From Clostridia bacterium (lineage in GTDB: Bacteria > Bacillota > Clostridia > Oscillospirales > QAKW01): a stretch of DNA of 48,298 bases. Both the position numbers and the translations under genes were made by a program. Each line of letters starts with the position of its first letter. Positions within the stretch are counted from its first letter, which is position 1. The DNA lies in NCBI GenBank assembly GCA_017436525.1, contig JAFSCX010000048.1:1-48298 (forward strand). The letters are read 5' to 3'. The notes under the pieces are model-generated. The model did not search any database, was not told where the DNA came from, and saw only the letters and a program-made list of their open reading frames with translations. Shown here in pieces: positions 1 to 7,844 of this stretch.

Positions 1-30
1 GCATCATCATGCGGATTTTTGATTAAAATT

Positions 31-161
31 TTCTGCTTTCCGCCGATCTGCTCTCTGCCGTACCTGTGTACGCCGACGAGAACAGATCGACGAAATCTGC
101 ACTCTTTTTTGAGAGTCTCCCAGCGTGTCAAAAACCTCCGCAGGAATTTTTTGACACGCTG
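31..161. repeat. Intergenic structured repeats
   Basis: No gene is visible in the first 277 bases. Two inverted-repeat structures occur before the proB promoter. The first is centred on CGTAC-CTGT-GTACG (59-72), with outer arms GATCTG (45-50) and CAGATC (83-88). Its layout resembles the palindromic elements near 6.1, 15.8 and 34.6 kb. The second is a perfect 14-bp stem, CAGCGTGTCAAAAA (121-134) with TTTTTGACACGCTG (148-161), and a 13-nt loop containing CCTCCGCAGGA. Its role is unknown. It could belong to the 3' end of a transcript entering from outside the window. Confidence 0.5.
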
Positions 162-164
162 TAT

Positions 165-199
165 AAAACAGGCCGTGGATTCCACGGCCTGTTTTTTTT
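165..199 (+). terminator. Intrinsic terminator upstream of proB
   Basis: A 14-bp stem, AAAACAGGCCGTGG with CCACGGCCTGTTTT, has a 3-nt loop and runs into eight T residues. It probably ends a transcript coming from left of the window and insulates the proB promoter, which begins about ten bases further on. Confidence 0.85.
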
Positions 200-209
200 G
201 AAATATTTA

Positions 210-238
210 TTGAAAACGCAATATAAATCTATTATAAT
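210..238 (+). promoter_or_regulatory. Promoter of proB operon
   Basis: A vegetative-type promoter: TTGAAA at 210-215, a 17-bp spacer, and TATAAT at 233-238. It lies 40 bp upstream of the proB start codon. A ribosome-binding site (TAGGAGC, near 261) follows. No T-box or other recognisable leader lies between promoter and gene. Confidence 0.75.
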
Positions 239-277
239 TAGAATGATATATTATAATTTATAGGAGCAAAAGAAAAA

Positions 278-1042
278 ATGCGCGTTGTTGTCAAGGTGGG
301 GACCTCCACCCTCACCCATTCTACGGGACATTTGAATATTCGCCATATCGAGACCCTTTGCAAGGTGCTCTCCGATCTGAAAAATGCAGGCCATGAGGTG
401 ATTTTGGTCTCCTCCGGTGCCATCGGCATGGGGGTAGGGAAGCTTTCTCTGAAGGAGCGCCCTTCGGATATGCCCACCAAGCAGGCAGCGGCCGCGGTGG
501 GGCAATGCGAACTGATGTATACTTATGATCGCTTGTTTTCGGAATATAATCATACGGTGGCGCAGATTCTGCTGACCGGTGAGGATATGAATCATGCCGA
601 TCGTTATGAAAATTTCCGCAACACCCTGCATCGGCTCTTGGAGCTTTCCGCGTTGCCGATTATCAACGAGAATGATACGGTCTCCACCGCCGAGATCTCG
701 CTGGGCGATAATGACAGCCTCGGCGCTTTGGTGGCCATCGGAGCGGATGCGGATCTTTTGATTCTGCTGACCGATATCGACGGTCTTTATACCGATGATC
801 CCCGCAAGGATCCCGAAGCAAAGCTGATTCCCGTGGTAGAGGAGATCACGCCGGAGATTCTGGCATTGGCAGGCGGGAAGGGCTCTGCCCTCGGGACCGG
901 CGGCATGAGCACCAAGCTTCATGCGGCCAAGGCCTGCAAGGAGAAGGGGATCTCCACTGTCATTGCCAATGGTGCAGACCCTGCCATCCTCTATGATATT
1001 TTAGAGGGAAACCCCGCAGGGACGCTGATTCGAGGAGAATAA
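278..1042 (+). CDS. proB: Glutamate 5-kinase
   Basis: First enzyme of proline synthesis: it phosphorylates glutamate to gamma-glutamyl phosphate in the cytosol. The protein has 254 residues and consists only of the amino-acid-kinase fold. The N-terminal nucleotide-binding motif is [10 protein letters not shown] (about residues 3-12), followed by [10 protein letters not shown] (about 46-55), then NENDTVS and GDNDSLGA (about 129-147), and GTGGMSTK (about 206-213). The C-terminal PUA domain found in the roughly 370-residue E. coli-type enzymes is absent, which is a known shorter form. The start is supported by the upstream RBS. The stop codon overlaps the proA start (TAATG), so translation is probably coupled. 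It heads the proBAC operon behind the promoter at 210-238. Confidence 0.95.
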   Translation: MRVVVKVGTSTLTHSTGHLNIRHIETLCKVLSDLKNAGHEVILVSSGAIGMGVGKLSLKERPSDMPTKQAAAAVGQCELMYTYDRLFSEYNHTVAQILLTGEDMNHADRYENFRNTLHRLLELSALPIINENDTVSTAEISLGDNDSLGALVAIGADADLLILLTDIDGLYTDDPRKDPEAKLIPVVEEITPEILALAGGKGSALGTGGMSTKLHAAKACKEKGISTVIANGADPAILYDILEGNPAGTLIRGE

Positions 1043-2274
1043 TGATGACCACGCAAGAAATTTTAAGGGCTGCCAAGGGGGCAAAATCCCATGCGGCCGC
1101 CTTGAATACCGAAGATAAAAACCGCGCCCTCCTTTTGATGGCAGATGCGCTGGAGCAAAAGACCCAAGAGATTCTTGAAGCCAACGCCCAAGACATTTTG
1201 AAATACGGCGACACCATGACGATGGTGATGCAGGATCGCCTGCGCCTTACCGCCGAGCGGATCTGCGGCATGGCCGAAGGGATGCGGGAGGTGGCAAAAC
1301 TTCCCGACCCTGTGGGAGAAATTCTGGAGCGAGTGAGCCGCCCCAACGGCATGGTGATTGAAAAGACGGCGGTGCCCATGGGGGTAGTGGCGATTATCTA
1401 TGAGAGCCGCCCCAATGTTACAAGCGATGCCGCCGCCCTTGCCTTCAAGAGCGGAAATGCTTGCATCTTGCGAAGCGGCAAGGAGGCCTGGCAGAGCGCA
1501 AGCGCCATTGTGGGCGCATTGAGAGCGGGGCTTTTGGCTGGCGGATTTGACCCCGATTGTGTCCTATTGATTGAGGATACCACCCGCCAAAGCGCCAAAG
1601 AGCTGATGGAGGCGGTGGGCTATATTGATCTTTTGATCCCCCGCGGCGGCCCCGGTTTAATCAATGCTTGCGTCAGCAATGCCAAGGTGCCGGTGATTCA
1701 GACGGGCACGGGCATCTGCCATATTTATGTAGACGAAAGCGCCGATTTGGAGCAAGCGCTGAATATTATTGAAAATGCCAAGACCAGCCGCCCATCTGTC
1801 TGCAATGCGGCGGAGGTCTGCTTGGTTCATCAAAAGATTGCAGAGGAATTTCTGCCCCGCTTAAAAGAGCGGCTTGCGCAGGTGGAGCTGAGGTGTGCAC
1901 CGAAGGCGCATGCGATCATCGGCGGGCCCCCTGCGGGAGAGCAGGATTTCGATACGGAATTTTTAGATTATATTATGGCGGTCAAAGTGGTGGCCGATAC
2001 CGAAGAAGCCATCGCCCACATTGCGGCCCATTCCACAGGGCATAGCGAAGCCATTCTGACCCAAAGCGAAGAACATGCGCGCGCTTTTGAGCAGCAGGTG
2101 GATAGCGCGGCGGTCTATGTCAATGTATCCACCCGCTTTACCGACGGCGGGGAGTTCGGCCTGGGCTGTGAGATGGGGATCTCTACCCAGAAGCTTCATG
2201 CAAGAGGGCCGATGGGCCTTCGGGAACTGACCACCTATAAATATATCATCCGCGGAAGCGGGCAGATTCGATAA
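1042..2274 (+). CDS. proA: Gamma-glutamyl phosphate reductase
   Basis: Second proline-synthesis enzyme. It reduces gamma-glutamyl phosphate with NADPH to glutamate semialdehyde, which cyclises to pyrroline-5-carboxylate. At 410 residues it has the normal length for the family and an aldehyde-dehydrogenase-like fold. Recognisable parts are [14 protein letters not shown] (about 120-133), [11 protein letters not shown] (about 197-207) and the catalytic-cysteine segment RPSVCNAAE (Cys about 254). The start ATG overlaps the proB stop by one base and has GAGGAG just upstream inside proB. An ATG three bases later is equally possible. ProB and ProA usually form a complex that shields the labile acyl phosphate, and the overlapping genes fit this. 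Confidence 0.96.
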   Translation: MMTTQEILRAAKGAKSHAAALNTEDKNRALLLMADALEQKTQEILEANAQDILKYGDTMTMVMQDRLRLTAERICGMAEGMREVAKLPDPVGEILERVSRPNGMVIEKTAVPMGVVAIIYESRPNVTSDAAALAFKSGNACILRSGKEAWQSASAIVGALRAGLLAGGFDPDCVLLIEDTTRQSAKELMEAVGYIDLLIPRGGPGLINACVSNAKVPVIQTGTGICHIYVDESADLEQALNIIENAKTSRPSVCNAAEVCLVHQKIAEEFLPRLKERLAQVELRCAPKAHAIIGGPPAGEQDFDTEFLDYIMAVKVVADTEEAIAHIAAHSTGHSEAILTQSEEHARAFEQQVDSAAVYVNVSTRFTDGGEFGLGCEMGISTQKLHARGPMGLRELTTYKYIIRGSGQIR

Positions 2275-2285
2275 GGAGCAAAACA

Positions 2286-3062
2286 ATGAAATACGGATTT
2301 ATCGGCTGCGGCAATATGGGCGGTGCGCTGGCAAGAGCGGCGGCCAAGGCTGTGGGCGGAGAAAATATTTGGCTTGCAGATGCCGATTTTCTGAAGGCCG
2401 AGAGCCTCTCCGGGGAATTGGGCGCAAAAGTTGCAACTGCCGAGGAGATTGCAAAAAAATGTGATTATATTGTATTGGGCGTAAAGCCCCAGAATTTAGG
2501 GGATCTGATGCAAAGCCTGCCCCTTTCCGAAAAGGCGGTTTTGGTCAGCATGGCTGCGGGAGTAACCCTTCAGCGCCTTGCTTCTTTGGCGAAGGGAAAC
2601 CCGCTTATTCGGATGATGCCCAATACGCCTGTCGGCGTCGGGGCAGGGCGAATTCTCTACAGCGCTCGCGCAGAAAAGGAGCAAATCGAAGGCTTTTTGA
2701 AGCTTTTTGAAAAAGCAGGGGCTTTGATGGAATTGGAGGAAAAGTTGATCGATGCGGGAACTGCCGTATCCGGCTGCGGGCCTGCATTTGTCTGCCTCTT
2801 TATTGAGGCGCTGGCCGATGGCGGAGTGGCCTGCGGGCTGCCGCGCGAGCAAGCGATGGAGCTTGCGGCAGGGGTCGTGATGGGGACAGGGAAGATGGTC
2901 CTTGAAAGCGGCCTCCATCCTGCCGAGCTGAAGGACGCTGTCTGCAGCCCCGGCGGCAGCACCATTGAAGGGGTTCATGCGCTGGAAGCGGGCGCCTTTC
3001 GCTCCGCCGCCGCAGAGGCTGTTATCAAATCATATCAAAGAACCATGGAACTTGGAAAATAA
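2286..3062 (+). CDS. proC: Pyrroline-5-carboxylate reductase
   Basis: Last step of proline synthesis: NAD(P)H-dependent reduction of pyrroline-5-carboxylate to proline. The protein has 258 residues. The N-terminal Rossmann motif is [12 protein letters not shown] (about 4-15). Family hallmarks follow: [11 protein letters not shown] (about 113-123), [10 protein letters not shown] (about 159-168) and the C-terminal [14 protein letters not shown] (about 219-232). It starts 11 bases after proA with its own RBS (AAGGAGC), and glyA follows after 16 bases, so all belong to one transcript. Confidence 0.96.
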   Translation: MKYGFIGCGNMGGALARAAAKAVGGENIWLADADFLKAESLSGELGAKVATAEEIAKKCDYIVLGVKPQNLGDLMQSLPLSEKAVLVSMAAGVTLQRLASLAKGNPLIRMMPNTPVGVGAGRILYSARAEKEQIEGFLKLFEKAGALMELEEKLIDAGTAVSGCGPAFVCLFIEALADGGVACGLPREQAMELAAGVVMGTGKMVLESGLHPAELKDAVCSPGGSTIEGVHALEAGAFRSAAAEAVIKSYQRTMELGK

Positions 3063-3078
3063 AAGGAGGACAAAGAAC

Positions 3079-4332
3079 ATGAAACTGGAAAAAGATATGG
3101 AATTTATCAAAAGCTTTGATGCCGAGGTGGGCGCCGCCATTGAGGCGGAATATCGCCGCCAGCAGGAGGGCATTGAGCTGATCGCATCGGAGAATGTGGC
3201 TTCTGCTGCAGTGATTGCGGCGATGGGGACTGTACTGACCAATAAATATGCCGAAGGCTACCCCACCAAGCGTTATTACGGCGGATGCCAGTGTGTAGAC
3301 GTTGTAGAGGATATTGCAAGAGCGCGCGCCTGCAAGCTTTTTGGCGCCGATCATGCCAATGTGCAGCCTCATAGCGGCGCGCAGGCCAATCTCGCTGTCT
3401 ATTTTGCGTTCTTAAAGCCCGGCGATACCGTATTGGGCATGAGCCTTGCCGAGGGCGGCCATCTGACCCATGGAAGCCCGGTCAATATGTCCGGTGCGTT
3501 CTTCAACTTTGTCCCCTATGGGGTCAGCCCCGAGACCGGCTGCATCGATTATGAGGAACTGGAGCGGCTGGCCAAGGAGCATCACCCGAAGCTGATCGTG
3601 GCAGGCGCTTCCGCTTACCCCAGAATCATTGATTTTGAGCGGATCGCCAAGATTGCCAAGGAAGTTGGCGCCCTCTTTATGGTGGATATGGCGCATATTG
3701 CAGGGCTTGTGGCGGCAGGGGAGCATCCCTCTCCCGTGCCTTATGCCGATATTGTAACCACCACCACCCATAAGACCTTGAGAGGCCCTCGGGGCGGCAT
3801 GATTCTTTGCAAAGAAGAATATGCCAAGGCGATTGATAAGGCCATCTTCCCCGGCACCCAGGGCGGCCCCTTGGAGCATATCATTGCCGCCAAGGCAGTT
3901 TGCTTCGGGGAGGCACTGCAGCCTGCTTTTAAGGATTATCAGGCGCAGGTGGTCAAGAATGCGAAAGCTTTGGAAAAGAAACTGGTGGAAGAAGGCCTCA
4001 ATCTGGTCTCCGGCGGGACAGATAATCATCTTTTGCTGCTGGATCTTCGGGGCACCGGCATCACCGGCAAGGAGCTGGAGCATCGCTTGGATGAGGTGCA
4101 TATCACCGCCAATAAGAATGCCATCCCCAATGATCCCGAGAAGCCGTTTGTAACCAGCGGTGTGCGCTTGGGTACTCCCGCCTGCACCACCCGCGGCTTC
4201 AAGGAAGCGGAGATGGAGCTGATCGGCGGCTGGATCAAGGATTGCATCGCCGATTTTGAAGGCAATAAAGAGCGGGTTAAGAAGGAAGTAATGGCCCTTT
4301 GCGAAAAATTTCCCCTCTATCGCGAAGTATAA
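3079..4332 (+). CDS. glyA: Serine hydroxymethyltransferase
   Basis: PLP enzyme that interconverts serine and glycine with tetrahydrofolate and is the main one-carbon source of the cell. The protein has 417 residues, the usual length. Visible signatures are IASENVAS (about 31-38), [14 protein letters not shown] (about 54-67), a DMAHIAGL segment (about 200-207) and the PLP-lysine motif [14 protein letters not shown] (Lys about 231). The start at 3079 is chosen because AAAAGGAGGA lies just upstream. An in-frame upstream extension back to 2965 runs inside proC and is not real. Its place behind proC, in front of an Lrp-type regulator and an aminotransferase, makes this a broader amino-acid operon. 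Confidence 0.96.
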   Translation: MKLEKDMEFIKSFDAEVGAAIEAEYRRQQEGIELIASENVASAAVIAAMGTVLTNKYAEGYPTKRYYGGCQCVDVVEDIARARACKLFGADHANVQPHSGAQANLAVYFAFLKPGDTVLGMSLAEGGHLTHGSPVNMSGAFFNFVPYGVSPETGCIDYEELERLAKEHHPKLIVAGASAYPRIIDFERIAKIAKEVGALFMVDMAHIAGLVAAGEHPSPVPYADIVTTTTHKTLRGPRGGMILCKEEYAKAIDKAIFPGTQGGPLEHIIAAKAVCFGEALQPAFKDYQAQVVKNAKALEKKLVEEGLNLVSGGTDNHLLLLDLRGTGITGKELEHRLDEVHITANKNAIPNDPEKPFVTSGVRLGTPACTTRGFKEAEMELIGGWIKDCIADFEGNKERVKKEVMALCEKFPLYREV

Positions 4333-4357
4333 CGAAATATAAAAGGAGGATTCTCCC

Positions 4358-4840
4358 ATGAATATGAAATTATTAAAGCTTTTGAGCAAAAACGGCAGAA
4401 TGTCCATCGAAGAGCTTTCCACCATGACAGGGATGGATCAGGCAGATCTGGTCTTGGAAATCAAGGAGATGGAAGAGGCAGGCGTCATCCGCGGCTATAA
4501 AGCGGTCATCGATTGGGAACGGCTGGATGATACCTATGTATCCGCGCTGATCGAGCTGAAGGTAACCCCGAAGGCAGGCCTTGGCTTTGAGGAGGTCGCC
4601 AAAAAGGTAATGAAGTATCCTGAGGTAGAGAGCGTATATCTGATGTCCGGCGGCTATGACTTGAGCGTGATGGTCAAGGGCAAGACCTTCCAAGGGGTAG
4701 CGATGTTTGTAGCCAAAGAGCTTTCTACTTTGGAGCATGTTACCTCTACTGCCACCCACTTTGTACTCCGGCGGTACAAGGAATTGGATGTGGAGCTTTG
4801 CGATGAAAAGAAGGATGATCGGGGGCTGTATTCATTTTGA
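4358..4840 (+). CDS. Lrp/AsnC family transcriptional regulator
   Basis: Small DNA-binding regulator of 160 residues. The N-terminal third is a winged helix-turn-helix (about 8-55, with MSIEELSTMTGMDQADLVLEIKEMEEAG). The rest is a RAM/ligand-sensing domain (about 60-145, with VESVYLMSGGYDLSVMVKG). Proteins of this family assemble as dimers to octamers and respond to amino acids. The gene has a strong RBS (AAAAGGAGGA) and its stop codon overlaps the next start (TGATG). The pairing with the aminotransferase that follows suggests it senses an amino acid linked to that enzyme. The ligand and DNA targets cannot be read from the sequence. Confidence 0.88.
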   Translation: MNMKLLKLLSKNGRMSIEELSTMTGMDQADLVLEIKEMEEAGVIRGYKAVIDWERLDDTYVSALIELKVTPKAGLGFEEVAKKVMKYPEVESVYLMSGGYDLSVMVKGKTFQGVAMFVAKELSTLEHVTSTATHFVLRRYKELDVELCDEKKDDRGLYSF

Positions 4841-6006
4841 TGGACTACAGTAAGATCCTCACCCCTCGGGTGAGGGAGATCAAACCCTCCGGTATTCGAA
4901 AATTTTTCGATATTGCGGAGACCATGAGCGAGGTGATCTCGCTGGGCGTGGGTGAGCCGGATTTTCCCACCCCATGGCAGATCCGCAAGGCCGGAATCCA
5001 ATCCTTGGAGGATAGTAAAACCCGCTATACCTCCAATCGCGGCTTGCAAGAGCTTCGAGAGACCATTGCAAGCTATATGAGCCGAAAATATCAGCTGAAC
5101 TATGAGCCTCTTGCCGAGATTTTGGTTACGGTAGGCGGCAGCGAGGCAATCGACGCTTGCTTGCGGGCGGTGATCAGCCCCGGTGATGAGGTGATTATTC
5201 CGCAGCCCAGCTATGTATGCTATGAGCCGATTACGCAGCTGATCGGCGGGGTGCCTGTCATCATCGAGACCAAGGCGGAGGATGAATTCAAGCTGACGCC
5301 CGAAGATCTTCTTGCCGCCATCAGCCCTAAGACCAAGGCGCTGATTATGCCCTATCCCTGCAATCCCACCGGAGCCATTATGGAGCGGGAGGATTTGGAA
5401 AAAATCGCAGAAATTTTGCGGGATAAGGAGATTTTGGTGATCTCCGATGAAATTTATGCGGAGCTGACCTTTGGCGGAAAAGCCCATGTATCCATTGCGT
5501 CCCTTGAGGGAATGCAGGAGCGTACCGTCGTAGTCAATGGCTTCTCCAAAGCCTTCTCCATGACCGGCTGGCGCCTGGGCTATGCCTGCGGCCCCCAAGA
5601 GATCATGGAGCAGATTACCAAGATTCATCAATATGCCATTATGTGCGCCCCCACCACCTCCCAATATGCGGCCATCACCGCCATGACCTCTTGCGATGAT
5701 GTGGTGGCAGAGATGGCGGAGGAATATGATGCAAGGCGCAGAATGATTGTGGATGGCTTCAATAAATTGGGGCTGACCTGCCGCAATCCCAAAGGCGCGT
5801 TCTATGCATTCCCCTGCATTGAAAAGAGCGGCCTCTCCAGCGAGGAATTCTGCCGGCAGCTTTTGGGGAAAAAGCATGTGGCAGTAGTGCCCGGCACAGC
5901 TTTTGGAAGAGGCGGCGAAGGGTTTGTCCGCGCTTCTTATTGCTATTCGACCGATCATATCAAGGAAGCTTTGAAAAGAATCGGCGAATTTTTGGAAGAA
6001 CTGTAA
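4840..6006 (+). CDS. Class I/II pyridoxal-phosphate aminotransferase
   Basis: PLP-dependent aminotransferase of 388 residues, related to aspartate and aromatic aminotransferases. Motifs in order: LGVGEPDFPTP (about 32-42), VTVGGSEAIDA (about 92-102), PYPCNPTGA (about 169-177), ISDEIYAEL (about 200-208) and the PLP-lysine segment NGFSKAFSMTGWRLGY (about 231-246, Lys about 235). A final arginine region, GEGFVRASY, lies near residue 366. The ATG at 4840 overlaps the regulator's stop by one base. A TTG one codon earlier is less likely. The substrate pair cannot be assigned. It is the last gene before a strong terminator. Confidence 0.9.
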   Translation: MDYSKILTPRVREIKPSGIRKFFDIAETMSEVISLGVGEPDFPTPWQIRKAGIQSLEDSKTRYTSNRGLQELRETIASYMSRKYQLNYEPLAEILVTVGGSEAIDACLRAVISPGDEVIIPQPSYVCYEPITQLIGGVPVIIETKAEDEFKLTPEDLLAAISPKTKALIMPYPCNPTGAIMEREDLEKIAEILRDKEILVISDEIYAELTFGGKAHVSIASLEGMQERTVVVNGFSKAFSMTGWRLGYACGPQEIMEQITKIHQYAIMCAPTTSQYAAITAMTSCDDVVAEMAEEYDARRRMIVDGFNKLGLTCRNPKGAFYAFPCIEKSGLSSEEFCRQLLGKKHVAVVPGTAFGRGGEGFVRASYCYSTDHIKEALKRIGEFLEEL

Positions 6007-6012
6007 TTATAT

Positions 6013-6060
6013 AAAGTGGCTGTAAAAAAATCAAAGTGATTTTTTTACAGCCACTTTTTT
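6013..6060 (+). terminator. Terminator of the pro-glyA-aminotransferase operon
   Basis: A perfect 21-bp inverted repeat (6013-6033 and 6037-6057) has a 3-nt AAG loop and is followed by a T run. The stem contains GGCTGTAAAAAAATC. A near-copy of this sequence, inverted, reappears at 6283-6297 (GACTTTTTTACAGCC), so the terminator may be one end of a longer repeat. Confidence 0.8.
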
Positions 6061-6082
6061 AGGGGATAGGAAAAATGTTTGA

Positions 6083-6297
6083 AACCTTCAAATCGAGCCG
6101 TAACCAAAGGTTACGGGAACCCGAAGGCGTATATGATACGCCGAGCGGCTTGATTTGGAGGTAGCAAAAGGCATCAATAAAAAGAAAAAATATTGCTAAG
6201 CAGCAATATTTTTTCTTTCCTTTTTCTTCATTACGAAGAATTTTATTATATAGCTTTCGTTTTTTAGGCCTTTTGCGGTTCGGACTTTTTTACAGCC
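6083..6297. repeat. Multi-hairpin intergenic element
   Basis: The 404-base gap between the aminotransferase and trhA holds no gene but is unusually structured. A 17-bp imperfect outer stem (6084-6100 with 6146-6162) encloses three small hairpins: GTAACC-AAA-GGTTAC (6100-6114), GGG-AA-CCC (6115-6122) and GGCGTAT-ATG-ATACGCC (6126-6142). A separate perfect 17-bp stem follows (6181-6197 with 6202-6218, loop AAGC), then a short TTCTTC/GAAGAA hairpin (about 6226-6243). The segment from 6019 to 6297 is bracketed by the 15-bp inverted repeat GGCTGTAAAAAARTC. This has the form of a small non-autonomous mobile element or a structured RNA. Confidence 0.55.
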
Positions 6298-6410
6298 CCT
6301 GTTTTATTAAATTTTTATTAAAGGGGCATTAAATAAACTTAAGGTGCTTTTTGGGAAATTCGTGATAAAATAATAGCATAAGGTACTTGTTACCCGAAGG
6401 AGATGCTATT

Positions 6411-7088
6411 ATGAACCGAATTAAATTAAAAGACCGTCTGCTTCCCGATTATACAAGGGGAGAAGAAATCTTTAATATGGTCTCTCATATTGTGGGCGGA
6501 GGGCTTGGTGTGGTCGCCTTGGTGGCTTGCCTGCTGAAGGCCTGCCTTTTTGGGAGCGGCTGGGAGATTGCAAGCGCGCTGATCTACGGAATCTCCATGA
6601 TTGTGCTGTATACCATGTCCAGCCTGTATCATGGGCTAAAGCCCCAGACGGCCAAAAAGGTCTTTCAGATTATTGACCATTGCGCCATCTTCATTTTGAT
6701 TGCCGGCACTTATACGCCGGTGGTCTTAAGCGGAATGAGGGAGCAGACGCCGCTGATTGCATGGATCGTCTTCGCCTTTGTATGGGGGATATCGATTCTC
6801 GGAATTGTCCTCAATGCTATTGATCTCAAGCGATATAATGTCTTATCCATGATCTTTTATATCCTGCTGGGCTGGTGTATTGTCTTTACAGGGAAAGAAG
6901 CCATTCGGGCGCTGACCTATGAGGGCTTTTTCTGGATGCTGCTGGGCGGCGTGGCCTATACGATAGGGGCCGTCTTCTATGGGTTCGGCGGAAAGAAAAA
7001 AGCGCGGTATATTCATTCGGTATTTCATTTATTTGTGGTATTGGGAAGCGTCTTGCAATTTTTCGGAATATTCTTTTATATACTATAA
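6411..7088 (+). CDS. trhA: TrhA/hemolysin III family membrane protein
   Basis: Integral membrane protein of 225 residues with seven predicted helices, in the PAQR/hemolysin III family. Bacterial members (TrhA) have been linked to membrane-lipid homeostasis, and the haemolysin name is historical. The family's likely metal-binding residues are present: MSSLYHGL in helix 2 (about 64-71), IIDHCAIFILIAGTYTPV (about 84-101), and the final IHSVFHLFVV (HxxxH, about 203-212). The start at 6411 has the RBS GAAGGAGATG. A longer form starting at a TTG (6387) would place the RBS inside the gene. It stands alone, facing the phosphatidyltransferase gene across a shared terminator. Confidence 0.9.
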   Translation: MNRIKLKDRLLPDYTRGEEIFNMVSHIVGGGLGVVALVACLLKACLFGSGWEIASALIYGISMIVLYTMSSLYHGLKPQTAKKVFQIIDHCAIFILIAGTYTPVVLSGMREQTPLIAWIVFAFVWGISILGIVLNAIDLKRYNVLSMIFYILLGWCIVFTGKEAIRALTYEGFFWMLLGGVAYTIGAVFYGFGGKKKARYIHSVFHLFVVLGSVLQFFGIFFYIL

Positions 7089-7089
7089 G

Positions 7090-7122
7090 AAAAATGAGCT
7101 GTATGATTACAGCTCATTTTTT
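7090..7122. terminator. Bidirectional terminator
   Basis: AAAAATGAGCTGTA (7090-7103) pairs with TACAGCTCATTTTT (7108-7121). A run on the left and T run on the right let it act on both converging genes. The right arm lies inside the last codons and stop of the minus-strand phosphatidyltransferase gene, so coding and terminator sequence overlap. Confidence 0.85.
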
Positions 7123-7691
7123 GTTTCGGTTTTAACGATCTTATAGATGCGTAGGTATCTAAGAGAATAAAGGATCATGGAGAGGATAATCGCGCTGTTC
7201 TCCAATGCAACCAAAAGAATGGCAACGGGAGAGGGCATGGCGGGGAAGAGCACCAAGGAAAGGGCCACAATAAAGAAAAGGACTGTGGTCGCCTTGCCAT
7301 ACCATACCGAGCCTTCCACCTGATTGGTCTTTTTAATGAAGATCAGCCCGATGATGCCCATATAGACCTCCTTCAGAATCAGAAGGATCAGCATGATGCG
7401 CATGGGAGGGTATCGCCATGCAAGGCAAAATGCGATGACAATCTGGGTCAGCTTGTCCGCAATCGGGTCGATGATCTTGCCCCAATCGGTAACCATATTG
7501 CATTTTCTTGCGATAATACCGTCTGCAATATCGGTAATAGCAGAAAAGAGCATGACCCATGCGGCGATCATATAATTTTTTTGAAAGCAATAGATCCAAA
7601 TAATCAAGGGAATCAGCGCCAGCCGCAGATAGCTGAGCAGGTTGGGAATATTAAAATATTGCCCCTTGAAGCGGGTGGGTTTATGGCTCAT
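7107..7691 (-). CDS. CDP-alcohol phosphatidyltransferase family protein
   Basis: Membrane enzyme of 194 residues that transfers a phosphatidyl group from a CDP-linked donor to an alcohol. The family motif DGxxARxxxxxxxxGxxxDxxxD is intact: DGIIARKCNMVTDWGKIIDP followed by IAD (about 56-78). Around it are about five hydrophobic helices. The most likely roles are phosphatidylglycerophosphate synthase or a cardiolipin-synthase-like enzyme, and sequence alone does not decide. The RBS AAAGGAG precedes the start. The last codons form the stem of the shared terminator. Confidence 0.85.
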   Translation of the reverse strand: MSHKPTRFKGQYFNIPNLLSYLRLALIPLIIWIYCFQKNYMIAAWVMLFSAITDIADGIIARKCNMVTDWGKIIDPIADKLTQIVIAFCLAWRYPPMRIMLILLILKEVYMGIIGLIFIKKTNQVEGSVWYGKATTVLFFIVALSLVLFPAMPSPVAILLVALENSAIILSMILYSLRYLRIYKIVKTETKNEL

Positions 7692-7844
7692 AAAGGCACT
7701 CCTTTAATATGAATTTCAAAAAAGCCAATCATTTTTCTATATTTTACCACTTTTTTTCGAAAAAGTAAAGATTTCCTTGTGGAAATACTGTGAAGAGTAT
7801 GTTAAAATTATAATAATATATCGAAAAGAAAGGAGGGAAAAGAA

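Noticed and set aside
251-922. Long minus-strand frame opposite proB
   Set aside because: It lies wholly within proB, has no RBS and no family resemblance, and only reflects the codon bias of the real gene.
6330-6375. Promoter of trhA
   Set aside because: A TAAAAT box exists at 6366-6371 but no acceptable -35 element is found at the right distance.
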